Shown: positions 6,191-12,340 of the stretch, one piece after another
Position numbering within the stretch: the first letter of the stretch is position 1
Layout: each line of letters starts with the position of its first letter
Assembly (NCBI GenBank): GCA_021205375.1
Contig: JAJPXR010000262.1
Span: 1-12,340 of the forward strand
Source: Clostridiales bacterium
Lineage (GTDB): Bacteria; Bacillota; Clostridia; Oscillospirales; Oscillospiraceae
Reading direction: 5' to 3'
DNA: 12,340 nucleotides
Notes under the pieces: model-generated
What the model was told of the DNA's origin: nothing
Database searches by the model: none
The model's input: only the letters and a program-made list of their open reading frames with translations
Position numbers and translations under genes: made by a program

Positions 6191-6230
6191 GGGGAATAAC
6201 ACCTCTGCTTGCTCAGTTTCAATCGTTGCT

Positions 6231-6259
6231 ATCATATCATACTCTGGGAAGGTTGGCAA
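6231..6259 (-). promoter_or_regulatory. Promoter of the lipoprotein gene
   Basis: On the minus strand TTGCCA (6259-6254), 17 bases and TATGAT (6236-6231). The predicted leader is about 34 bases. Confidence 0.75.
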
Positions 6260-6356
6260 TGGAAAAGTGAAAACAATTTACAAAATAGAAACAAATTGTT
6301 ACAAATTGATTCCAAATCCAGGCAGCCGGCTTGGTGCTTCCCTTCGGATGCGAAAG

Positions 6357-6399
6357 ACGCCCGCGAAACACCGTCCCATTGACGGCATTTCGTGGGCGT
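6357..6399 (-). terminator. Long hairpin terminator after the phospholipase D family gene
   Basis: Two 19-base arms (6357-6375 and 6381-6399) pair except for a two-base mismatch and one G-U pair, with a five-base loop. On the minus strand only a weak CTTTC follows; on the plus strand TTTGTTCCTCTTTT follows. It separates this gene from the lipoprotein promoter. Confidence 0.8.
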
Positions 6400-6418
6400 T
6401 TGTTCCTCTTTTGGATCG

Positions 6419-7864
6419 TTACAGCAGGAATCGCACCGGCCAGGTGACAAATTGCAGGATGTGGACGACAACGGCCTTACTGCCGGTCATTTCCGGCACC
6501 TCGGCGCCGGCGGTCAGCTCATAGGTCGTCTCGTCCAGGCACAGAAGGGAATCCGCCTGGATGTCCGCCATATACCCTCGCAGCTCGGCGTTTAATCCCT
6601 CGCTGTCAATGACCAGCATCAGCTCCGTGTCCAGATAGGCGGAGCGCATATCCCAGTTGAAGCTGCCAATGACCGAAAGGTTGTCGTCGATGACCACGCT
6701 CTTTCCGTGGTAGCTCTCGCCGCCGTTGTACTCCCACAGGGAGATGCCCGTGTCCAGCAGCTTGCCCTTGTTGCGCAGGTAGTCGGAAGAGGCCATGTAG
6801 TTACCGCCGTTGGCCACGCTGTTCAGCACCATCTGGAAGTCGGGCACAGCCTCCGCCACCTGGGTCAGGCTGTCATACATGGCCTTGTCACAGACGGCGT
6901 AGGGGGTGTGAAGAATGACCGACTCCTCCCCTGTTTTCATCAGCTCGGTCAGGGCATAGAGCAGCTCCGGCTCCTTGACGCCGGTGTTGGTGGGGTTGGA
7001 GAGCAGCGTGATTTGGTTGGCTTCGTAGGTGCAGGTCTCGTAGTCCATTTCCTGGAAGCTGTCGTAGTAGTCGATGCGCAGGTCATGGGCGTGGTTTTCC
7101 AGCTCTTCGATGGCCTCCTGGACGGACTTTTTCTCCAAATTGGCCTCGTTGTCCCGGTACAACTTGCAGCAGTCCAGGTTCCACACCTCGTCGAAGTAGT
7201 CCAGCAACTGTTGCAGAGAGCTTTCCGCCACATCCTCCCCGGTGTTCCACACCAGCACCTCCCGGTCATAGTTGGGCCTGTCGGTGGGGTAGTCTCCCAG
7301 GAAGAAATCGTAGGTATTCCGCCCGCCCAAAATATAGAGGTCGTCGTCCACAATGAGGTATTTGTCATGGAGCCGCCCGTTGAAGGTGGTGGGGTTCCAC
7401 AGGCGGGGGGAATTGTAAAGCTTGATCTCCACATTGGGATGGGCGGCCAGAGCCACAAAGATGTCCCGGCTGCCCATGTGGGTCATGGCGGAGAAGCCGT
7501 CCACCAAAATCTGGACTTCTACGCCCCGTTCCGCTGCCTCCCACAGCAGGGCCACCATGTCGGTGCCACTGTTGTCGTCCCGGAAGTCGAAGGTGGAGAG
7601 AATGATGCGCTCCTCCGCCTGGGAGATCATGCGGAACCGCTCGCTGAGGGCGGTGACGCTGTCCTCCAGCAGCATGACCCGGTCCACGCCGGGGGAATCG
7701 CCGGTGTACTCCGTCTCCGCCACGGCGGTCTGGTAGTCCTCACTGACCGACGGGTGGGCGGCGAAGGGCACCGTCGCCCCCAACAACAGATAGAGCAAAA
7801 ATATCCGCAGCAGCCACCAGGCAACACGGGCCGGGACACTGCGCCTGGAACGGCGAGCCTTCAT
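6419..7864 (-). CDS. Membrane-anchored phospholipase D family protein (cardiolipin synthase-like)
   Basis: The 481-residue protein has a basic N-terminus, one membrane segment (about 15-31) and two phospholipase D catalytic motifs. The first is HDKYLIVDD with H166, K168, D173, followed by GGRN (180-183). The second is HGKSVVIDD with H386, K388, D393, followed by GSFNWD (400-405). Both motifs have the expected residues, so it should be active. The family transfers phosphatidyl groups by a histidine intermediate, as in cardiolipin synthases, or cleaves phosphodiesters. A single N-terminal anchor and length near 480 are closer to the ClsC-type than to the two-anchor ClsA-type, but the reaction is not proved. 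The start ATG at 7864 has AGGAGGA six bases upstream; an in-frame ATG 33 bases earlier has no such site. The likely orientation puts the catalytic part outside the cell. It has its own promoter and terminator. Confidence 0.88.
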   Translation of the reverse strand: MKARRSRRSVPARVAWWLLRIFLLYLLLGATVPFAAHPSVSEDYQTAVAETEYTGDSPGVDRVMLLEDSVTALSERFRMISQAEERIILSTFDFRDDNSGTDMVALLWEAAERGVEVQILVDGFSAMTHMGSRDIFVALAAHPNVEIKLYNSPRLWNPTTFNGRLHDKYLIVDDDLYILGGRNTYDFFLGDYPTDRPNYDREVLVWNTGEDVAESSLQQLLDYFDEVWNLDCCKLYRDNEANLEKKSVQEAIEELENHAHDLRIDYYDSFQEMDYETCTYEANQITLLSNPTNTGVKEPELLYALTELMKTGEESVILHTPYAVCDKAMYDSLTQVAEAVPDFQMVLNSVANGGNYMASSDYLRNKGKLLDTGISLWEYNGGESYHGKSVVIDDNLSVIGSFNWDMRSAYLDTELMLVIDSEGLNAELRGYMADIQADSLLCLDETTYELTAGAEVPEMTGSKAVVVHILQFVTWPVRFLL

Positions 7865-7917
7865 GCAACTTCCTCCTGAAAATGCGACAGAAAACACGGC
7901 AGAAAAAAGATAAGATT

Positions 7918-7946
7918 AGCATATCAGAGGACAAGACCACTGTCAA
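7918..7946 (-). promoter_or_regulatory. Promoter of the phospholipase D family gene
   Basis: On the minus strand a consensus TTGACA (7946-7941), 17 bases and TATGCT (7923-7918). This is the strongest -35 element in the window. Confidence 0.82.
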
Positions 7947-7992
7947 CCGCTCATTTTGGGAGTAGCGGGGAATTTCGGGCAACACAGCCCTG

Positions 7993-8028
7993 CAAAAACG
8001 GGCCGCCGGGGATACGTCCGGCGGCCCG
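7993..8028 (-). terminator. Terminator after purF
   Basis: A perfect eleven-base stem, CGGGCCGCCGG (7999-8009) and its complement (8018-8028), with an eight-base loop, followed on the minus strand by TTTTTGC. It begins 13 bases below the purF stop. Confidence 0.93.
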
Positions 8029-8041
8029 ATACCATTCTCGT

Positions 8042-9424
8042 TTACCCTTCCGGGCGATAACGGCTCATGTCGATGGGGTACTCGTCGGTGAAGCAGCCCT
8101 TGCAGAAACCGCAGTTCGCGTCGGGAGCGATGTCCTCCAGCCGGTCCAGGCCCAAAAAGCCCAGGCTGTCCGCCCCGATGATGTCCCGCACCTGCTCCAC
8201 GTTGTAGTGGCAGGAGATGAGCCGGGTCTTGTCCGGCACGTCGGTACCGAAGTAGCAGGGGGCGATGAACTCCGGCGCGGAGATGCGCACGTGGACCTCG
8301 GTGGCCCCGGCCTCCCGCAGCAGCTTGACGATGGCCTTGGAGGTGGTGCCCCGAACGATGGAGTCGTCGATCATCACCACCCGCTTGCCCTGGACCTGGC
8401 TGCGCAGCGCGCCCAGCTTGATGCGCACCGCCGCCTCCCGGCTCTGCTGGTCGGGAGTGATGAAGGTGCGGCCAATGTAGCGGTTCTTGACGAAGCCCTC
8501 CCCGTAAGGGATGCCGGACTCTTCCGCGAAGCCCATGGCGGCATCCAGCCCGGAGTCCGGCACGCCAAAGACCAGATCCGCCTCCACCGGATGCTGGCGG
8601 GCCAGCAGCCGCCCGGCATTCCGCCGGGCCAGGTGGACCGACTGGCCGCAGATGGTGCTGTCGGGCCGGGCAAAGTAGATATACTCGAAAATGCACAGAT
8701 GGCTCTTGCTGGAGCAGTTGTCCCGGATAGAGCGGATTTGTCCGTTCTGCACCACCACGATCTCCCCCGGCTCCACCTCCCGGATGTACTCGGCCTGGAC
8801 GCTGTCCAGGGCGCAGGACTCAGAGGAGAAAAAAAACGCGTCTCCCTTCCTGCCGATGCACAGGGGGCGGAAGCCCCAGGGGTCACGGGCGGCGATGAGC
8901 TTCTGGGGGGACATGACGATGATGGAGAAAGCCCCCTTCAGGAAGGGCATGGACTGCTTCACCGCCTCCTCGATGCTGCCGCAGTGGAGCCGCTCACGGG
9001 CGATGGAGTAGGCGATGATCTCCGTGTCGCTGGTGGTCTGGAAAATGGCGCCCTTGTGTTCGAAGTAGTCCCGCAGCTCCTCGGTGTTCACCAGGTTGCC
9101 GTTGTGGACCACGGCCAACTGCTGTTTGACGTATTTCAGCACCAAGGGCTGGGCGTTCTCCCGCATCCCCTCGCCGGTGGTGGCGTAGCGGACGTGGCCC
9201 ACCGCCATGGTGCCGCCCAGCCGGTCCAGGGTCTCCTCGTCAAAGACATCCCCCACCAGGCCGATGTCTTTCTCATAGGTGATGTCCCGGTTGTTGTTGG
9301 CGGCGATGCCGCAGGCCTCCTGGCCCCGGTGTTGCAGGGCGTACAGCCCATAATAGGTGGTGCGGGCGCAGTCCCCCTGGGGGTCATACACGCCAAAAAC
9401 GCCACATTCCTCGTGAATCGCCAT
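8042..9424 (-). CDS. purF: Amidophosphoribosyltransferase (glutamine PRPP amidotransferase)
   Basis: This 460-residue enzyme catalyses the first committed step of purine synthesis: glutamine + PRPP to 5-phosphoribosylamine. The N-terminal half is a class II glutamine amidotransferase domain starting MAIHEECGVFGVYD; C7 is the expected nucleophile after removal of a six-residue propeptide. RYATTGE (79-85) and HNGNLVN (107-113) are further family marks. The C-terminal half is a phosphoribosyltransferase domain with the PRPP loop VVMIDDSIVRGTTS (349-362). Cysteines 244, 390, 441 and 444 match the spacing of the four [4Fe-4S] ligands of the Bacillus subtilis-type enzyme, so it should be an iron-sulfur, oxygen-sensitive form. 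The ribosome binding site GAGAGGG is modest. No other purine gene is adjacent; it has its own promoter and terminator. Length is slightly below the roughly 475 usual for this type. Confidence 0.97.
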   Translation of the reverse strand: MAIHEECGVFGVYDPQGDCARTTYYGLYALQHRGQEACGIAANNNRDITYEKDIGLVGDVFDEETLDRLGGTMAVGHVRYATTGEGMRENAQPLVLKYVKQQLAVVHNGNLVNTEELRDYFEHKGAIFQTTSDTEIIAYSIARERLHCGSIEEAVKQSMPFLKGAFSIIVMSPQKLIAARDPWGFRPLCIGRKGDAFFFSSESCALDSVQAEYIREVEPGEIVVVQNGQIRSIRDNCSSKSHLCIFEYIYFARPDSTICGQSVHLARRNAGRLLARQHPVEADLVFGVPDSGLDAAMGFAEESGIPYGEGFVKNRYIGRTFITPDQQSREAAVRIKLGALRSQVQGKRVVMIDDSIVRGTTSKAIVKLLREAGATEVHVRISAPEFIAPCYFGTDVPDKTRLISCHYNVEQVRDIIGADSLGFLGLDRLEDIAPDANCGFCKGCFTDEYPIDMSRYRPEG

Positions 9425-9505
9425 GGTCTTGTCCCTCTCTGTCCGGTCTGTATGGTTTCACCGCACACTTCTGCGGCAGTTTTCCTGTTGTTTACGCTTA
9501 TTTTA

Positions 9506-9534
9506 AGAATAACACGGTGATTCTCCCTTGTAAA
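9506..9534 (-). promoter_or_regulatory. Promoter of purF
   Basis: On the minus strand TTTACA (9534-9529), 17 bases and TATTCT (9511-9506). The predicted leader is about 75 bases and contains a small CCGCA/TGCGG hairpin. I see no clear PurR box or purine riboswitch. Confidence 0.65.
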
Positions 9535-9601
9535 TAGACTGTTTTTGAAAAATGCGCGGGAAAATCGCCCTGTTTTTGTCGTAAACAGGCAGGACAGGAA
9601 A

Positions 9602-9634
9602 AAGTTCCCCGCGGCGGTTCTCCCTGCCGCGGGG
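9602..9634 (-). terminator. Terminator after the coiled-coil gene
   Basis: CCCCGCGGC (9607-9615) and GCCGCGGGG (9626-9634) form a nine-base stem with a ten-base loop, followed on the minus strand by AACTTTTTCC. It lies eleven bases below the stop. Confidence 0.88.
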
Positions 9635-9645
9635 TGACACAAGTT

Positions 9646-10221
9646 TTATTCGTTGATGGTTTTCAGCAGCTTGGCCATATACTCCGCCTGCCACTGGGCC
9701 TTGCGGAGCCGTTCGCCCTCGCTGCCCGTCTCCCGCCAGCGCTCCAACTGGTCCTCGTAGAGACCGATGGCGGTGTGCAGGTCCTCTGCCGCGCCGTCCT
9801 CCAGGCAGCGGCTGATTTCGCCCACCGCCACGGGGTACAGGTAGCTGCCCAGGAAGGAGAAGTCCTTGCACTGGAGGCGCACAAGCTGGAGCATGTGGCC
9901 TTCCACCCCCGCCCGCATGGTGCGGTAAGCGGCGATCTGGCTTTTCAGCTCCGCCGGGTCGGGCTGCCGGGTCAACTGGGCGACGATGGGCAGCCGCGCC
10001 GCCGGAGAGGGATGCTCCAGTTGGTCGTTCAGTTCCTGGAGCTTCTGGTCGCAGACCTGGTATTCGTCCATCAGCAGCTCCAGCTCCTCCATCACGGGGG
10101 TCACTTTGTCCATCTGGCGGTTCAGCGCCATCAGTTCGGAACGCTTGACGGTGTCGGAGAGGGCGTCCTTGGCTTTATTGACCAGCTTGGCCCCCAATTC
10201 TTTGCCTGATACTCTTTTCAT
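9646..10221 (-). CDS. Soluble helical/coiled-coil protein of unknown function
   Basis: I do not recognise this 191-residue protein. It has no signal peptide or membrane segment and is predicted to be mostly helical. Residues about 25-70 are a heptad-like coiled-coil stretch (KRSELMALNRQMDKV, then EELELLMDEYQVCDQKLQEL); a proline-containing break follows (PSPAARLP, 71-78), then more helix and a basic/aromatic C-terminus (RLRKAQWQAEYMAKLLKTINE). The start ATG at 10221 is supported by AGGAGG eight bases upstream. The upstream gene on the same strand, the rhomboid-like protein, ends 165 bases away without a clear T-run terminator, so the two may be co-transcribed through a palindrome-rich element. 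Its own terminator follows. The gene is real by codon structure, RBS and terminator; no function is claimed. Confidence 0.8.
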   Translation of the reverse strand: MKRVSGKELGAKLVNKAKDALSDTVKRSELMALNRQMDKVTPVMEELELLMDEYQVCDQKLQELNDQLEHPSPAARLPIVAQLTRQPDPAELKSQIAAYRTMRAGVEGHMLQLVRLQCKDFSFLGSYLYPVAVGEISRCLEDGAAEDLHTAIGLYEDQLERWRETGSEGERLRKAQWQAEYMAKLLKTINE

Positions 10222-10240
10222 CTGAATTGCCTCCTAAATG

Positions 10241-10380
10241 AGCTGTTAGCTACTAGCTTTTGGCTGTTAGCTTGGCTGCGCTAGACAAATGGTTCGTGGT
10301 TCATAACCAGCGGCTAATCGTCCCCATTTTTCCTGCGACTCGCGCATGGTATGCAGTACCTGACGAACAGCTAATAGCTG
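10241..10380. repeat. Palindrome-rich intergenic element
   Basis: The ends carry imperfect inverted repeats: AGCTACTAGCTTTT (10248-10261) against the reverse complement of 10366-10379, 12 of 14 matching. Each end is itself a palindrome: AGCTACTAGCT (10248-10258) and CAGCTAATAGCTG (10368-10380). GCTGTTAGCT occurs twice in direct orientation (10242-10251 and 10263-10272), and TGGTTCATAACCA (10297-10309) is a small central palindrome. It looks like a short non-coding mobile-type or repetitive extragenic element. Confidence 0.65.
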
Positions 10381-10386
10381 CTGATT

Positions 10387-11265
10387 TCAGTCCTCGGTCA
10401 CGTGGACGTGGTTGTTGATGTGGTCGATGCAGTAGCAACGGTAGCCCGCGCACTTGGAACAGTAACGAAACTCCAAATCGGGATAGTCCTGGTCAGTGCG
10501 GCCACACACGCAGCACTTGTGCAGATAGCCCTTGTGCTGCTGGGTCTCTTTTGCGGCTTTTTTGAAGTGGATGGTCTGGGAGCTGGTCTGGTGCTGCACC
10601 CGCCGGGTGGTCCGCCGGGCGGCTCCCATCAGGTCGGCCCCGAAGAAGATGAAGTAGTTCAGCAGGGCGATGACCGGCAGCAGCGCATAGACGAACATCC
10701 CCGCCAGGCAGTAGCGGATGATTTGAATGGCGAAGAGGGCCGCGTCCAGCCAGGCCAGGTATTTCACCTTGATGGGGATGATATAGAACAGCAGCACCCG
10801 CATATCCGGGTACAGGGTGGCGAAGGAGAAGAACAGGGACATGTTCACATAGTAGATGCTGGCCGTCTCGTAGGGGCAGTGGATGCCGCCGTTGAAGGCG
10901 GCGATGATGAACCCGGTGAGGATGGACAGCAACACCCCAGCGAAGTAGAACACATTAAAGCGGGCGGTGCCCCAGTACCGTTCCAGTTGGGAGCCGATGA
11001 AGTAGTAGAAATACAGCGTAATGGCAAAGACGATCACGTTGGACGAGCTTTCCGGCACAAATACAAAGGAAATCAGCCGCCAGATCTGGCCCTGGAAAAT
11101 AGCCGCCGGGATAAAGGCCAGCACACTGGAAAAGGTGTAGCTGCTGAGCAGGTCCATCACATAGACGATGATGTTACCCACAATCACCACCAGCATCAGG
11201 TTTGGAATCCCGAAATTGGGGTGATTGTAACAAAAGCGGTCCACCGCCGCGCTGATTTTTTTCAA
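10387..11265 (-). CDS. Rhomboid-like membrane protein with C-terminal zinc-ribbon-like tail
   Basis: The 292-residue protein has about six membrane segments (residues 20-210) and a Cys/His-rich tail. Rhomboid-fold marks are QIWRLISFVFVPES (60-73, the WR loop) and GSQLERYWGTARFNVFYFAG (91-110). The protease GxSG serine motif is not visible where expected; instead there is YVNMSLFFSFATLYPD followed by FYIIPIKVKYLAW (160-172), a pattern like the non-proteolytic TMEM115/Derlin-type relatives. The tail has C251/C254, C269/C272, C277/C279 and H282/H286/H288, enough for one or two metal sites. I chose the TTG at 11265 as start: GGAGGGG (11277-11271) sits five bases upstream and a promoter lies at 11312-11340. 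The open frame extends further upstream into repeat copy 3, but that part is translated repeat. The upper part of the protein points to the membrane, the tail probably to the cytoplasm. Confidence 0.82.
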   Translation of the reverse strand: MKKISAAVDRFCYNHPNFGIPNLMLVVIVGNIIVYVMDLLSSYTFSSVLAFIPAAIFQGQIWRLISFVFVPESSSNVIVFAITLYFYYFIGSQLERYWGTARFNVFYFAGVLLSILTGFIIAAFNGGIHCPYETASIYYVNMSLFFSFATLYPDMRVLLFYIIPIKVKYLAWLDAALFAIQIIRYCLAGMFVYALLPVIALLNYFIFFGADLMGAARRTTRRVQHQTSSQTIHFKKAAKETQQHKGYLHKCCVCGRTDQDYPDLEFRYCSKCAGYRCYCIDHINNHVHVTED

Positions 11266-11311
11266 GAGATCCCCTCCACAAAAGGTTCGGTTTTGGATGT
11301 TCACAACGCCT

Positions 11312-11340
11312 ATTGTATCCTGAGCGGGCAGGAAAGTCCA
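11312..11340 (-). promoter_or_regulatory. Promoter of the rhomboid-like gene
   Basis: On the minus strand TGGACT (11340-11335), 17 bases and TACAAT (11317-11312). It gives a leader of about 40 bases and supports the TTG start at 11265 over longer frames. Confidence 0.7.
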
Positions 11341-11432
11341 GCGTAATTTATGAATTTTTGCGCAAAAGCCGGTTTTTGACCGGTTCCCCGCCCCACCCCG
11401 CCGGAACATCCGGGAAAATGCGGGTTTTGCGA

Positions 11433-11461
11433 TTGCAGAGGGTCGAAATCTGTGATACAAT
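11433..11461 (+). promoter_or_regulatory. Candidate ahcY promoter, extended -10 type
   Basis: TTGCAG (11433-11438), 17 bases and TACAAT (11456-11461) preceded by TGA, which fits an extended -10. If used for ahcY, the leader would be about 295 bases and would include all of repeat copy 3. I did not find a better promoter between the repeat and ahcY. Confidence 0.5.
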
Positions 11462-11484
11462 ATCCGGCGAATCAATTTTGCTTT

Positions 11485-11656
11485 CTGGTTGTCCCGTTTG
11501 CTCAAACATTTGCCAGAAACCCCTCCGCCACCGCCTAAAGGCGGCGGCCCTCCTCCCCTTTGCGACTCGCATGGCCTAAAGGCCATAGCTCCCTGCATTT
11601 GCGCCAAAGAGGAATTGGCCATTCGGCCAGCGCTTCACAGGGGCGGCAAGAGGGGT
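11485..11656 (+). repeat. Dispersed repeat, copy 3 (variant interior)
   Basis: The left arm and the 40-base block 11517-11556 match copies 1 and 2, and the right end (GGCAAGAGGGGTG, 11646-11658) matches copy 2. Between them, 11557 to about 11630 is unrelated sequence with its own hairpins: ATGGCCT/AGGCCAT (11571-11586) and TGGCC/GGCCA nearby. The loop sequence GCCTAAAGGC occurs twice in this copy (11533 and 11574). Confidence 0.88.
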
Positions 11657-11764
11657 GTTCAGTTTCTGAAAGATGCTTCTCTGCGGAAAACTTGTACGAT
11701 ACCGGGCAAAAGTGCTGCGTAAAGGGGAAAGTCAGATTTTGTTTTGCGAAAGGAACGTTTGCAT

Positions 11765-12340
11765 ATGAGTACCATCAAGGACCCGTCCCTGGCCCCCTCC
11801 GGCCTGCGGAAAATCGAGTGGGTGCGGTCTTTTATGCCCTCCCTCTCCGCCATCGAGAAGCGGTTCGAGGAAGAAAAGCCCTTCCGGGGGCTGCGCATCG
11901 CCGTCTCTGTCCACCTGGAGGCCAAGACCGCCAACCTGGGCCTGGTGCTGGCTAAGGGCGGCGCGGAGGTCCACCTGACCGGCTGCAACCCCCTCTCCAC
12001 CCAGGACGACGTAGCGGCGGCGGTGGCCTCCCTGGGCGTGGAGACCTACGGCATCCACGGCGTCACGCCGGAGGAATACGAAGATCTGCTGGTACAGGCC
12101 CTGTCCTGTCACCCCCATCTCATCGTGGACGACGGCGGCGACCTCATCAACCTGCTGGGCGGGAAACGCTCTGACCTGGCGGACTGTCTCATCGGCGGCT
12201 GCGAGGAGACCACCACTGGCATCCACCGGCTGAAAGCCCGTGAGCGGGAGGGGCTGCTGCCCTGCGCCATGATGGCGGTGAACGACGCCAAGGCCAAGCA
12301 CTACTATGACAACAAATACGGCACCGGCCAGTCGGTGTGG
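11765..12340 (+). CDS. ahcY: Adenosylhomocysteinase (N-terminal part, cut by window edge)
   Basis: The first 192 codons are present; the NAD-binding half lies beyond the right edge. The enzyme reversibly hydrolyses S-adenosylhomocysteine to adenosine and homocysteine, clearing the product of methyl transfer in the cytoplasm. Family marks are VSVHLEAKTANLG (48-59), NPLSTQDDVAA (75-85), LIVDDGGDL (119-127), EETTTGIHRL (147-156) and NDAKAKHYYDNKYGTGQS (173-190). By alignment to the human enzyme, the catalytic residues H50, E148, K178 and D182, with N173 and N183, are all present. The sequence looks like the shorter bacterial/archaeal type rather than the eukaryotic one. The ATG at 11765 follows AAAGGA by about ten to eleven bases. 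Many Firmicutes use the Pfs/LuxS route instead, so the presence of this gene is informative. No SAH riboswitch was recognised in the leader. Confidence 0.96.
   Translation, partial: MSTIKDPSLAPSGLRKIEWVRSFMPSLSAIEKRFEEEKPFRGLRIAVSVHLEAKTANLGLVLAKGGAEVHLTGCNPLSTQDDVAAAVASLGVETYGIHGVTPEEYEDLLVQALSCHPHLIVDDGGDLINLLGGKRSDLADCLIGGCEETTTGIHRLKAREREGLLPCAMMAVNDAKAKHYYDNKYGTGQSVW

Larger units (their letters stand above)
11266..11764. other. Intergenic region between divergent rhomboid-like gene and ahcY
   Basis: These 499 bases contain the rhomboid-like gene promoter (11312-11340), a plus-strand promoter candidate (11433-11461) and repeat copy 3 (11485-11656). I see no further gene. Proline-rich open frames over the repeat look spurious. 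Confidence 0.7.

Noticed and set aside
6707..7879. A 390-codon open frame opposite the phospholipase D family gene
   Set aside because: Both HKD motifs are intact on the minus strand; the opposite frame is Val/Gln/His-rich shadow.
8207..9520. A 437-codon open frame on the plus strand opposite purF
   Set aside because: PurF motifs are continuous on the minus strand. The opposite frame is low-complexity and has no RBS or family match.
9425..9600. Purine riboswitch or PurR box upstream of purF
   Set aside because: Only a short CCGCA/TGCGG hairpin and an ordinary promoter are visible; no three-way-junction core or paired PurR boxes were found.
11266..11622. N-terminal extension of the rhomboid-like protein into the repeat (start at 11622)
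   Set aside because: The extension is translated repeat plus promoter sequence. The TTG at 11265 has a strong RBS and a promoter just upstream.
11266..11764. S-adenosylmethionine or S-adenosylhomocysteine riboswitch ahead of ahcY
   Set aside because: The structured sequence there is the dispersed repeat, and I could not find the conserved cores of known SAM or SAH riboswitches by eye.

Overview
The window reads as chromosomal DNA from a GC-rich anaerobic Firmicute, most likely a gut member of the Clostridia (Oscillospiraceae-like). This is an inference from several signs: strong AGGAGG-type ribosome binding sites, sigma-A-like promoters with 17-base spacers, a PurF with the [4Fe-4S] ligand cysteines and a short propeptide, an L-lactate permease, a paired NusG_II/Gx-transporter operon, and proline/glycine-rich-looking intergenic repeats. 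No phage, transposase, CRISPR, tRNA or rRNA was seen.

Layout. 1-353 (-): start of a class I/II aminotransferase that runs off the left edge. 354-783: divergent intergenic region with repeat copy 1, a terminator hairpin and a palindrome-bearing promoter candidate. 784-1320 (+): kptA, RNA 2'-phosphotransferase. 1438-2365 (+): two-gene operon of a NusG-domain-II protein and a Gx-type membrane protein, followed by repeat copy 2 and a strong bidirectional terminator. Then a run of minus-strand genes: L-lactate permease (2660-4285), nitroreductase (4546-5046), sugar-binding-type lipoprotein (5183-6190), membrane-anchored phospholipase D family enzyme (6419-7864), purF (8042-9424), a coiled-coil protein of unknown function (9646-10221), and a rhomboid-like membrane protein with a C-terminal zinc-ribbon-like tail (10387-11265). 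After a 499-base intergenic region with a third, modular repeat copy, the plus-strand ahcY (adenosylhomocysteinase) starts at 11765 and runs off the right edge.

Five of the minus-strand genes have both their own promoter-like sequence and their own hairpin terminator, or share one clean boundary, so most of the window is a string of single-gene units rather than one pathway cluster. The likely co-transcribed pairs are NusG_II + Gx transporter (13-base gap with an RBS) and, more tentatively, the rhomboid-like gene + coiled-coil gene.

The most notable non-coding signal is a dispersed repeat present three times: two near-identical copies in opposite orientation and a third with the same ends but a different interior. 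All three share an identical 40-base stretch and an imperfectly conserved arm of about 35 bases. A second, unrelated palindrome-rich element lies between the rhomboid-like and coiled-coil genes. Beyond these, the rhomboid-like/zinc-ribbon fusion with no visible protease motif is the protein most worth a second look. I see no clear multi-gene undescribed system.
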